Below are positions 15,514 to 23,827 of a stretch of DNA of 34,013 nt, in pieces (the first letter of the stretch is position 1; each line of letters begins with the position of its first letter). This DNA is from Akkermansia muciniphila. GTDB lineage: Bacteria > Verrucomicrobiota > Verrucomicrobiia > Verrucomicrobiales > V1-33. Below the pieces are notes generated by a model. The model ran no database searches. It was not told the origin of the DNA and was given only the letters and a program-made list of their open reading frames with translations. Position numbers and translations under genes: made by a program. The stretch lies in NCBI GenBank assembly GCA_945900785.1, contig CAMDJM010000051.1, forward strand, positions 1 through 34,013. Direction: 5' to 3'.

Positions 15514-18500
15514 TCACTCCACGGGTTCCGGCGGCGGCTGGCCCCGGAGACGGTCCAGGTAGAGGTAGACGACCGGGGTGATATAAAGCGTGAGGAGCTG
15601 GGAGAGGAGCAGCCCGCCGACGACGGCCAGGCCAAGGGGACGGCGGGATTCCGCACCGGCACCGATGCCGAGAGCGAGGGGCAGGGCTCCCATCAGGGCG
15701 GCCAAGGTGGTCATCATGATCGGGCGGAAGCGGACGAGGCAGGCCTCCGTGATTGCATCAGCGGGTTTCAGGGCCTGGTGGCGCTGGCTCTCAATGGCGT
15801 AGTCGATCATCATGATGGCGTTCTTTTTGACGATGCCGATGAGCATGAGGATGCCGACAAAGCCGTAGACGTTGAGATCCTGACGGAAGAAAAGAAGCGT
15901 GGCCAGGGCCCCCACCCCGGCGGCAGGTAGGCCGGACAGAATGGTCAGGGGGTGGATGAAGCTTTCGTAAAGGATGCCGAGGACAAGGTAGATGACGAGG
16001 ACGGCCATGAGGAGAAGCAGGCCCAGCCCGGCGAGGCTGTCCTGATAGGCGGCGGCTTCGCCCTGGAAGGCGGTGCTGATGCCTTCGGCGAGGAGGGGGC
16101 GGGCGGTGTTATTGATCTGCTGGACGGCATCCCCCAGGGAAACGCCAGGGGCGGTATTGAAGGAGAGGGTGACGGCAGGAAGCTGCCGCAGGTGATTGAT
16201 CGTGAGGGGGCCGGTGGTGCGCTGGATTTCGGCCACGGATTCCAAGGGGACAAGGTCGCCACTGGCGGAGCGGAGGTAGAGCTGGGCGAGGGATTCGGGG
16301 GCGTTTTGCCAGGCGGGATCGACTTCGAGGATGACGTAATATTGGTCAGAGGGGGTGTAGATGCTGGAGACCTGGCGGGAGCCGTAGGCGTTGTAGAGGG
16401 CGTTTTCGATATCGGCGAGGGGGATGCCGAGGGCGGAGGCCTGGTCGCGCCGGATTTTGATATAGGCCTGGGGGCTGGTGATTTGGAGATCGCTGGTGAC
16501 GTCAGTGAGGGTGCTCAGGCCGCGGAGGGCGGCTTCGATTTTAGGCGCAGCGTCGTAGAGCGGCGGGAGTTCGGTGGAGGTGAGGGTGAATTGGTAGGGA
16601 GCCTTGGAGGAGAAGCCGCCGATGCGGATGACGGGCGGAACGGAGGGGAAGGCGCGGATGCCAGGAACCCGGGCCAGCTGGGGGCGCAGGCTGTTGACAA
16701 TCTCCGTGGCGGAGGGGCGCTGGGAGCGGGGCTTGAGACGGATACTGAAGCGGCCGGCGTTTCCGGTATTGGTCGGGCCGCCGGCTCCCACGCTGGAGGT
16801 GAAACCTTCGATCCAGGGGTTGGTGAGGAGGATATCGGCCAGCTTCTGCTGGTGGGCGGCCATGGCGGCGAAGGAAGTGTCCTGGGCACCTTCCGTAATG
16901 ATGGAGATCTGGCCGATGTCTTCGGTTGGGATGAAGCCCTTGGGCAGAAGCGTGTAGAGCCAGGCGGTGAGGGCGAGGGTGCCGGCGGTGAAAAGCAGGG
17001 TGAGGCGCCGGTGCCGGAGGACGCCGCGCAGGGTGTGGGCGTAGAGGCGCTGGATGAGGGCGAAGCTGCGCTCGAAGAGATGGAAGAAGATGCCGGGTTT
17101 TTCGTCAGGGGCGCTGGTGGTGAGGAACCGGCTGCACAGCATGGGCGTGAGGGTGAGGGAAACGACGCCGGAGATGAGGATGGCGGTGCCGATGGTGACG
17201 GCGAATTCCCTGAAGAGGCGGCCGAGGATGCCCCCCATGAAGAGCACTGGCAGGAAGACGGCGGCCAGGGAGACGGTCATGGACACGACGGTGAAGGCGA
17301 TTTCGCGGGACCCGGTCAAGGCAGCCTGGCGGGCGCTGGCGCCTTTTTCCATGTGGCGGACGATGTTTTCCAGGACGACGATGGCATCATCCACGACGAA
17401 TCCCACACAGAGGGTGAGGGCCATGAGGGAGAGGTTATTGAGGCTGAAGCCCAGCAGATACATCACGCAGAAGGTGCCGGTGATGGAGAGGGGGATGGCG
17501 ATGGCAGGGATGAGGGTGGCGGAGGCCCGGCGCAGGAAAAGGAAGATGACCAGGATGACCAGCGCGATGCTGAGCAGGAGGGTGAGTTGGACATCGTGGA
17601 CGGACTCGCGGATGGGTTGGGAGCGGTCGATGTGAAGGTCGAGATTCAGCGCGGCGGGGAGCTGCCGGGCGACGTCAGGAAGGACGGCTTTGATGGCATC
17701 CACCACGGCGACGGTGTTGGTGCCAGGCTGGCGGTCGATGCCGAGGGTGAGGGAACGGGTGTTGTTATACCAGCTGCCGGATTTGTCATTTTCGACGTCG
17801 TCGAGGACGGTGGCGATGTCTTCCAGCCGGACGGGAGAGCCGTCGCAGTAGGCGATGATGAGGGAGCGGAAGGCGGCGGCGTTGGTGAGTTGGCCGCTGG
17901 TTTCGATGGTGAAGGTCTGGTCCTTGCCATCCAGGGTGCCGGTGGGAAGATTGCTGTTGGCGGAATCGAGGGCATCGCGGAGATCCGCCAGAGTGAGGGC
18001 GCGGGCGGCGAGGGCGAGGGGATTGACCTGGATGCGGACCGCGTATTTGGCAGAGCCGAAGGAGCTGACGGCGGCGACGCCCTGGATGGTGGAGAGGCGG
18101 GGGATGACGATGCTTTGGGCGTATTCGTCGACTTTGGAGAGGGGCAGGGTATCCGAAGTGAGGACGAGGAAAAGGATCGGGAAATCGGCGGGGTTGGACT
18201 TCCGGAAGGAGGGCGGGCTGGGGAGATCCGGCGGGAGGCGGCGGGCGGCGGAGGAGATGGCGGACTGGACGTCGAGGGCGGCGGCGTCAATGTCGCGGCT
18301 GAGCGCGAATTGAATAGTGATGCTGGTTCGGCCGAGGGAGCTGGACGAGGTCATGGAGTCAATGCCAGGGATGGTGCTGAAGGCTTTTTCCAGCGGGGTG
18401 GCAACGGTGGCGGCCATGGTCTCCGGGCTGGCGCCGGGGAGGTTGGCGGAGACGGAGATGGTAGGAAAATCGACGTTGGGGAGATCGCTGACCGGGAGGC

Positions 18501-18591
18501 GGAGGTAGGCGAGCAGGCCAAAGGCGAGGAGCCCCAGCATGACGAGGGTGGTGGCGACGGGACGCCGGATGCTGGTTTCCGGCAGGGTCAT
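15514..18591 (-). CDS. RND multidrug efflux permease (MdtB/MdtC-like)
   Basis: This 1025-residue inner-membrane pump of the HAE1 class has the proton-relay pair Asp401-Asp402 in VGFVVDDAIVVLENI and the relay lysine in GIVKKNAIMM (about 922-923). The opening LPETSIRRPVATTLVMLGLL, the segment WYNNTRSLTLGIDRQPG, and the two large periplasmic loops (about 35-330 and 550-850) match the MdtB/MdtC subfamily. It takes up amphiphilic compounds from the periplasm and expels them in exchange for protons. It overlaps the adaptor gene upstream by ATGA (18588-18591) and is therefore co-translated. No TolC-like outer-membrane factor is encoded nearby. Confidence 0.95.
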   Translation of the reverse strand: MTLPETSIRRPVATTLVMLGLLAFGLLAYLRLPVSDLPNVDFPTISVSANLPGASPETMAATVATPLEKAFSTIPGIDSMTSSSSLGRTSITIQFALSRDIDAAALDVQSAISSAARRLPPDLPSPPSFRKSNPADFPILFLVLTSDTLPLSKVDEYAQSIVIPRLSTIQGVAAVSSFGSAKYAVRIQVNPLALAARALTLADLRDALDSANSNLPTGTLDGKDQTFTIETSGQLTNAAAFRSLIIAYCDGSPVRLEDIATVLDDVENDKSGSWYNNTRSLTLGIDRQPGTNTVAVVDAIKAVLPDVARQLPAALNLDLHIDRSQPIRESVHDVQLTLLLSIALVILVIFLFLRRASATLIPAIAIPLSITGTFCVMYLLGFSLNNLSLMALTLCVGFVVDDAIVVLENIVRHMEKGASARQAALTGSREIAFTVVSMTVSLAAVFLPVLFMGGILGRLFREFAVTIGTAILISGVVSLTLTPMLCSRFLTTSAPDEKPGIFFHLFERSFALIQRLYAHTLRGVLRHRRLTLLFTAGTLALTAWLYTLLPKGFIPTEDIGQISIITEGAQDTSFAAMAAHQQKLADILLTNPWIEGFTSSVGAGGPTNTGNAGRFSIRLKPRSQRPSATEIVNSLRPQLARVPGIRAFPSVPPVIRIGGFSSKAPYQFTLTSTELPPLYDAAPKIEAALRGLSTLTDVTSDLQITSPQAYIKIRRDQASALGIPLADIENALYNAYGSRQVSSIYTPSDQYYVILEVDPAWQNAPESLAQLYLRSASGDLVPLESVAEIQRTTGPLTINHLRQLPAVTLSFNTAPGVSLGDAVQQINNTARPLLAEGISTAFQGEAAAYQDSLAGLGLLLLMAVLVIYLVLGILYESFIHPLTILSGLPAAGVGALATLLFFRQDLNVYGFVGILMLIGIVKKNAIMMIDYAIESQRHQALKPADAITEACLVRFRPIMMTTLAALMGALPLALGIGAGAESRRPLGLAVVGGLLLSQLLTLYITPVVYLYLDRLRGQPPPEPVE

Positions 18592-19790
18592 GGCTGGGCA
18601 GGGGCCGCGGGTTTCGGCGCTGGTGCGGGAGCGGCGGATTTGTCAGGCGGGTCCTTGAGTTCGACTTTGGATTTGGGGCGGAGCAGGCTCTGGCCGTCGA
18701 TGACGACGCGTTCGCCTTCATGGAGGCCTTCATCGATGAGGGCCTCGCCGGCGGCCATGCGCCCGACCTTCACCGGGCGGATTTCGGCGGTGAGATCGGG
18801 GCCGATGACAAAGACGAAGGAGCCGCGCTGGCCGGATTGGATGGATTTGGCAGGAACGGTGAGGGCTCCGGCGGTTTCAGTGAGGCGGAGGCGGACGTCG
18901 GCGAATTGGCCGGGCCAGAGGGCGGCGGAGGCGTTGGGGAAAAGGGCGCGGATTTCGATGGTGCCGGAGGCAGGGCGGATGGTGTTGTCGAGAAAAGTGA
19001 AGGTGCCGGTTTCGGTGAGGGTTTTGCTGCCTTCGGGGATGGCGGTGACTTGGAGAGGCGGGCTGCCGGGGCTGGTGTATTGCCGGAGGAGGGGCAGGTG
19101 GCGGCCTGCGAGGGTAAAGGAGATTTCGATGGGCTGGATTTCGTTGATGATGGCAAGTTCCGTTAGGTTGGCTTGGACGATATTGCCCGGATCCAGCAGG
19201 AGCCGTCCGGCGCGGCCACTCAGAGGTGAGGAGATGCGGCAGTAGTCGAGTTCCAGCTGGGCCTGCTGGAGGGCGGCGGTGGCGGCGGTGACCTGGGCCT
19301 GGGTGGTGGCGGAGGCGGTGCGGATTTGTTCGATGAGTTCGCCGGAGACGGAGCCGCTGCGCTCGATCCGGGCGTAACGGGCGGCGCGGGCGGTGGCGTT
19401 GGTGGCTTCCGCATTGGCTTGATCAAGGGCGGCCTGAGCGCGGGCGAAGGCGACCTGAAAGGGCCGGGGATCGATGCTGAAGAGGAGATCGCCGGCCTTG
19501 ACGAAATCGCCCTCGCGGAAGTGAATTTCAGCTAGTTTGCCACTGATCTGGGGGCGGATGGTGACGGTGGCGCGGGGCTGGACGGTGCCGATGGCGGGGA
19601 GGTCGAGAGGGACGTTTTTTTTGGCAACGGGGGCGGTGAGAACGGGAACGACAGGAGAACGCCCGGCTGGGGACGCGGGGGCGTCCTGACGGGAACATGC
19701 GGTGAAGTAGCCGGTAAGGAGCAGCAGACCGAGCGGGAGGAAAAGGGCGCTCCCGGGAGGAGCCGGGGGCAGGAAGGGGGAAACAGACAT
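18588..19790 (-). CDS. RND efflux periplasmic adaptor (membrane fusion lipoprotein)
   Basis: This 400-residue protein runs from the ATG at 19790; an in-frame start at 19829 would add 13 non-conserved residues. It begins with a signal segment ending in a lipobox-like FTAC, with Cys32 as the likely lipidated residue. The core has the usual adaptor order: beta-barrel/lipoyl half IHFREGDFVKAGDLLF, a helical hairpin (about 110-180, Ala/Gln-rich), the second lipoyl half LDYCRISSPLSGRAGRLL, then the barrel and membrane-proximal domains. The C-terminus is Pro/Ala-rich. It links the inner-membrane pump to an outer-membrane channel. Its stop overlaps the start of the pump gene. It matches MdtA-like adaptors. 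Confidence 0.92.
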   Translation of the reverse strand: MSVSPFLPPAPPGSALFLPLGLLLLTGYFTACSRQDAPASPAGRSPVVPVLTAPVAKKNVPLDLPAIGTVQPRATVTIRPQISGKLAEIHFREGDFVKAGDLLFSIDPRPFQVAFARAQAALDQANAEATNATARAARYARIERSGSVSGELIEQIRTASATTQAQVTAATAALQQAQLELDYCRISSPLSGRAGRLLLDPGNIVQANLTELAIINEIQPIEISFTLAGRHLPLLRQYTSPGSPPLQVTAIPEGSKTLTETGTFTFLDNTIRPASGTIEIRALFPNASAALWPGQFADVRLRLTETAGALTVPAKSIQSGQRGSFVFVIGPDLTAEIRPVKVGRMAAGEALIDEGLHEGERVVIDGQSLLRPKSKVELKDPPDKSAAPAPAPKPAAPAQP

Positions 19791-19903
19791 GGAAACGTGC
19801 CGGTGGAAGCGGCTGGGGTGATGTCTCAACGTGCCGGAACCGATATTGGTTTCAAGGCCAAGCGGCCCGGGGCTGGATCCGGGGAAAACCAGACCCGCCG
19901 GGT

Positions 19904-20422
19904 CTATTCGGCTGGGGATTCCCCCTTGGCATAGCCTTGGGCAGGGTCCGCAGAAAACCGGGCTTTTTCACGGCTGAGACGGAGGGCTGGCCAGGCCCGG
20001 AAAATCAGGTAGCAGGCCAGCACGCAGCCGATATCCAGAGGGATCCACCAGGTGGGATCCACCCAGTAGTCGCCCCAGGTGAAATCGCGCAGCGGATAGC
20101 CGAAATTGACCCCGCCCGAAATGGCATCGCACCACAGGTGAAAAAGATAGGCCGCAGCCATCATCCAGGCCATCCGCAGAGACATCCAGCGGGGCTGGAA
20201 TTTTGCGGTGAGTAAAAGGGCTCCGGTGAAACATAGCCAAAACGGAAGGCCGTGCGACCAACTGGCCAGGCGGGCGGCCAAGGTGAAATGTGGGTTAAGC
20301 AAATCGGGCAGGGCACCGGCGAGGGCGGTGAGGATGAGGTCCCGTCGGCTGGGGGCGGCCGTTTTCCGGGAAAAAAGTCCGGTGAAGATGACAGGCAGCA
20401 GCGCGTGGGTGAGGGTGTTCAT
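19904..20422 (-). CDS. YdjM-like membrane metal-dependent hydrolase
   Basis: This 172-residue membrane protein runs from the ATG at 20422. The longer frame from 20458 adds 12 residues before the typical family start MNTLTHALLP. Conserved polar residues sit in or near hydrophobic helices: His6, Asp40 in GALPDLLN, His57 in SWSHGLPF, and His95 with Asp99 in FHLWCDAISGGV. This spacing fits the YdjM/DUF457 group, predicted to be membrane-bound metal-dependent hydrolases, some involved in phospholipid or envelope stress. The C-terminal 30 residues are hydrophilic. It is divergent from the permease-like gene at 20527 and shares a 104-bp intergenic region with it. Confidence 0.85.
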   Translation of the reverse strand: MNTLTHALLPVIFTGLFSRKTAAPSRRDLILTALAGALPDLLNPHFTLAARLASWSHGLPFWLCFTGALLLTAKFQPRWMSLRMAWMMAAAYLFHLWCDAISGGVNFGYPLRDFTWGDYWVDPTWWIPLDIGCVLACYLIFRAWPALRLSREKARFSADPAQGYAKGESPAE

Positions 20423-20526
20423 CGGCCCGGAAGATGGATCCGGATGTCGGATTGGCAAGAATGATTGCAGGTGGCCATAACGGAATAGACTTGCCAGGCG
20501 GGAAGTCCCATGGCAGAACAGGGCGA

Positions 20527-22134
20527 ATGAATGATACCGCTTCCGCCCTGCCAGCCCGCCTGCCGGACATGGCGGCCCAGTTGCCGGATTTCAGCGACCG
20601 CCTGAGCCCGATGCTGGTGAAGGAGCTGCGTCAGGGCATGCGCTCCCCGGTTTTTGTGTGGGGCATGATTTTGATGAATGCCTTCCTGGCTGTGGTCGTG
20701 TGGCTGACCATGCTGGAGCCGGAGAGCAATGGCCTGCACCGGTCCTTTTTTTGGGCCTACTGCATTCTGGTGTGTGGCCTGCTGCCGCTGCGGGCGGCTG
20801 GCGCGTTGCATGATGAGTTGAAGGGAAATACCATCGATACGCTGATGATGACGCGGCTGACGGGTTGGCGGATCACTTTGGGGAAATGGATCGCCGTGGT
20901 GGCCATGCAATGTCTTGCTGCGGTGACGGTGTTGCCTTACGAGATTGTGCGGTATTTCATGGGGGGGCTGAATGTGCCGCTGGAACTGGCCTGGCTGGGG
21001 ATTTTCCTTTTGGCGGGCATGACGTCAGCGGCGGTTTTGACGGGTTTTTCCTGGACCCGCTTTTTTCTGGTCCGGGCAGCTCTGATGATGGGCATGACGT
21101 TCCTGATGTGGCACTTTTGCAAAGAGGTGCTGGACGAAATGTTTGATGGCAGCCGGGATTACCTCCTGGAGCGTTTCTATGTGGAGTGGGGATGGCGGGG
21201 CATCGGGCTGCTGCTGGTGGCGGGTCTGCACCTGGCCTTTTTTGCCCTGGATCTGGGAGCGTCCCAAGCGAGTCCGCTGATTGAAAATCGTGCCCCAAGG
21301 CGGAGGGTGGCAGGCCTGATGGCTGTGACGTGTTATGTTGGCATTGCCTGTTCCTATCCCCCTTTGGGCTTCACAGGTGATTTCAGGGAGTTCCTGCTTT
21401 GTTGCAAGCTCGCTGGCGGCACCCTGCTGGTGGTTGGTTTGCAGGCTTTGGTCGAAATGCCGGTTAACTTTGTTTCCACGGTGACACCTTGGGTGAAACG
21501 CGGCAAATGGGGGGTTTTGGCAGGGCGTTTTTTCTACAACGGATGGCCTTCGGGAGTGATGTTTTTAGGGGTGCTGCTGGCGGTGTGCCTGACGGTTCTT
21601 TGGCGGCAATATTTGTTCCTTGAAGATCAAGTTTCCCTATTGGGTGGGATCCCGGTTTATTTAAATGATTATTATGATGATGGAAGTCTTTCCCACTTAA
21701 TTGGGGGATGGGGGGCGTTGATCGGGCTGGTGCCGGTGCCTCTGGTGTTGTGGCAGATTTTCTTCAGGAAGCGGCTGACCTGGCACCTGGGGGTGTATTG
21801 GATCATGCTGATGCTCGTGGCATCGGTTCAGCTTGGGCTGATCGCCGTGGCGGCGGGCTTGAAAATGCCGAATCTGTTGAAATGGGGACTGCCGCTGCCG
21901 ACGATGAGCTGGACATGGCTGGAGGAATCTTACGGCGGTGCCGATCTCTCTCCTGGGCTATCCGACTATTTGAACTGGGGAACGCTGCAGATTATCGTGG
22001 TTTCCTGGATCGTGATCCCGGCATGGTGGCTGGGGGCGGTGCTCCTGGCGATGCGGGCCTTCCAGGAGACCCGCGCGGTGGAACGGGAGGCCGCTGGGGT
22101 ATTGCAGCAGGCTAAGACGGTGGAAGCTGGATGA
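20527..22134 (+). CDS. ABC-2-like multi-pass membrane protein (orphan permease)
   Basis: This 535-residue protein runs from the ATG at 20527; the frame extends upstream but into the divergent gene's 5' end. It begins with a hydrophilic stretch and then LSPMLVKELRQGMRSPVFVWG (27-47), followed by EDLKG-like sequence ELKGNTIDTLMMTRLTGWRI (97-116). Both resemble the N-terminal cytoplasmic segments of ABC-2 permeases. At least ten hydrophobic helices follow. No ATPase gene is adjacent, so it either pairs with a distant subunit or has another function. The pattern KELRQGxRS is shared with proteins annotated as ABC-transporter permeases in Verrucomicrobiota. The substrate is unknown. Confidence 0.75.
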   Translation: MNDTASALPARLPDMAAQLPDFSDRLSPMLVKELRQGMRSPVFVWGMILMNAFLAVVVWLTMLEPESNGLHRSFFWAYCILVCGLLPLRAAGALHDELKGNTIDTLMMTRLTGWRITLGKWIAVVAMQCLAAVTVLPYEIVRYFMGGLNVPLELAWLGIFLLAGMTSAAVLTGFSWTRFFLVRAALMMGMTFLMWHFCKEVLDEMFDGSRDYLLERFYVEWGWRGIGLLLVAGLHLAFFALDLGASQASPLIENRAPRRRVAGLMAVTCYVGIACSYPPLGFTGDFREFLLCCKLAGGTLLVVGLQALVEMPVNFVSTVTPWVKRGKWGVLAGRFFYNGWPSGVMFLGVLLAVCLTVLWRQYLFLEDQVSLLGGIPVYLNDYYDDGSLSHLIGGWGALIGLVPVPLVLWQIFFRKRLTWHLGVYWIMLMLVASVQLGLIAVAAGLKMPNLLKWGLPLPTMSWTWLEESYGGADLSPGLSDYLNWGTLQIIVVSWIVIPAWWLGAVLLAMRAFQETRAVEREAAGVLQQAKTVEAG

Positions 22135-22173
22135 GGGGCTGACCGTGGAGGAATCCTGTGTTGGAATGCCGGG

Positions 22174-23571
22174 TTAGGGCAGGTCCAGCTTTCCGAGGGT
22201 GAGCCAGCCTGGGCGGTCGAGGTCCTGGTTCGCGTTGGCAAAGCGCAGGGGTTTGCCCGTTTTGAGAGGATGGGGGATGCCGATGAGGAGTTTGATGGGG
22301 CCAGCTGGAAGCTCTACCAGATCGAGCGTGGCGGATTGGGTGGCGGTGGTGGCGGGCAGCAGCTTTTTCAAGGTAAAGGGCAGTTCTGCGGCGGGGCCGG
22401 TGCCGGCGGGACCGAAGGCCCACGCTTTGACCGGCCAGGGCGCATAGAAGGGGGCGATGCCACGGTTGGTGAGGGTGACGGATAGGGCGAGGCTGCGCCC
22501 GGTGAGGATGGTCACCGCTTTGACGATTTGCAGCTCGTAGCCAAGGCTCCGGGCGGCGGTGAGCGCGCGGTCGCGTTCGTCAGGGGAGAGGGATTGGGAG
22601 GTACTGGAGTCCATGAGCCAGGAGGCGTGGGTTTCGCGGACGCAGCGGGCGAAATCCTGACCTTTTTTACAACCATTCTGCTTCCACAAACAGGGCCAAA
22701 GCTCGGGCCGGATCTCTCCGCCGATGGGCGCGGTGTGCCAGCGGTCCATGGCAGCAGATCCGGCCTGCCGGAGCTGGCCGAGAAAAGACCAGGCGTCGTC
22801 CTGGCCTCCTGTTTCCAGGGTGGACCAGGCAAAGGAGTCATCGTGATAGCCAAAGCTGCGCTGGGCGTTCGGAGCATAGGTGGAGTCAGCGCCGCCCGCA
22901 GGATAGCGCAGCAGCACTGGGGTTTTTTTGAAGGCCGCCTCGTAGGCATCCAGCACTTCCGTTTGCACCGTCCGGGAGGCAAACCATTCCGCATGAGGAT
23001 GGCAGTGCCACTCCCCCCAGCTGCCGAGCAGGCCGGCGGTGATAAAGCCGAGGCGCGGATCCCCATCATAACGTTTACCGAGGGCGGCGATGAAATTTTT
23101 GAGCGCGGCCCGCAGCTGGGGATCTTCGTAATCCGGCGTGCGGTCCGGGGTGGTTGCGGGAGCTTGAGAGTGGGGCCACTCCCTCATTTTGACCCCCGCC
23201 TGGAGGAGAAATTGGGGCACTCCGGTGGGCTTGCCAGGGTATTCGAGGTAGATCCGGAAAATGCTCTGGCACCCGCGCGCGGCGATGCTGTCCAGGAGCT
23301 GTTCCATGGGAGCCCAGTTGAAACCGGCAGGGCCGCTCATCAGGGAGGCAAGGGACAGATAACCAAACTCCAGGGAATGGGGAAAGTTCTGTCCCTGGCC
23401 GGCATAGGGGACAAAGCCCTTGAGAGGGTTATCGGCTGGGCCATGCGAGAAGGCGGGTTGAAAAATGATGGGATCAGTGGCGGCGGCCTGAGGTGCGGTC
23501 AGCAGGGTGGCACCCTGCATTATGGCAAGGCGCAGCAGAAACCAGGAAAGCTGGCGGAGCGGAAGAGTCAT
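22174..23571 (-). CDS. secreted DUF4832-type (TIM-barrel-like) protein
   Basis: This 465-residue exported protein has a signal peptide (hydrophobic core about 9-28, cleavage near QAAAT at 28-33). The mature start FQPAFSHGPADNPLKGFVPY (37-56) and SLEFGYLSLASLM match the DUF4874/DUF4832 arrangement, predicted to be glycoside-hydrolase-like barrels. GSWGEWHCHP (183-192) contains Glu187 in a position suited to a catalytic acid. The second half (about 340-465) is a beta-sandwich-like domain. Members are secreted and suspected to act on polysaccharides, without direct proof known to me. It is transcribed away from the palindromic repeat at 23702-23810. Confidence 0.85.
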   Translation of the reverse strand: MTLPLRQLSWFLLRLAIMQGATLLTAPQAAATDPIIFQPAFSHGPADNPLKGFVPYAGQGQNFPHSLEFGYLSLASLMSGPAGFNWAPMEQLLDSIAARGCQSIFRIYLEYPGKPTGVPQFLLQAGVKMREWPHSQAPATTPDRTPDYEDPQLRAALKNFIAALGKRYDGDPRLGFITAGLLGSWGEWHCHPHAEWFASRTVQTEVLDAYEAAFKKTPVLLRYPAGGADSTYAPNAQRSFGYHDDSFAWSTLETGGQDDAWSFLGQLRQAGSAAMDRWHTAPIGGEIRPELWPCLWKQNGCKKGQDFARCVRETHASWLMDSSTSQSLSPDERDRALTAARSLGYELQIVKAVTILTGRSLALSVTLTNRGIAPFYAPWPVKAWAFGPAGTGPAAELPFTLKKLLPATTATQSATLDLVELPAGPIKLLIGIPHPLKTGKPLRFANANQDLDRPGWLTLGKLDLP

Positions 23572-23701
23572 GGGGTATTCTCCATGAGTTTACGCAAAAA
23601 GAATAGCGGGTGCGAAATTTGAGGCATGTTTTTGGGAATGCCTTCTTTGCTGAGCGGGCGCGGGGCGGAATAGCTCACCTTTGTCAATCTACCAAATAAA
23701 G

Positions 23702-23810
23702 GTGGCGCGGGCTTCCAGCCCGTGCGGCATTCGGCCTTCCAGGCCGGAGTTTAGAGATAATCCAGCGGGCTGGAAGCCCGCTGGCCGCACAGGCTGGAAG
23801 CCTGCGCCAC
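23702..23810. repeat. REP/MITE-like palindrome cluster
   Basis: This 109-bp element is bounded by 27-bp inverted ends (23702-23728 and 23784-23810, two mismatches). It contains four short palindromes of the GGCTTCCAGCC type: two read TCC at the centre on the plus strand, then two read GGA. The best, at 23763-23783, has a perfect 9-bp stem with a GGA loop. No target-site duplication is evident and no transposase is encoded. It occupies the gap between the aroB stop (23828) and the DUF4832 gene. It could also fold as a transcript hairpin and act as a terminator for aroB. Confidence 0.8.
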
Positions 23811-23827
23811 AGAATGACAAAGTAGAG

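Noticed and set aside
15952-19245. Open frame of about 1,097 codons on the plus strand, antisense to the RND pump and adaptor
   Set aside because: It is rich in Gly, Glu and Asp with no domain or hydrophobic core. The opposite strand encodes two clear genes with strong codon bias, which keeps this frame open. It is a composition artefact.
22119-22195. Imperfect inverted repeat GGAAGCTGGA / TCCAGCTTTCC between two convergent genes
   Set aside because: Both arms are inside the coding ends of the flanking genes, no T-run follows, and the match is imperfect, so a terminator call is weak.
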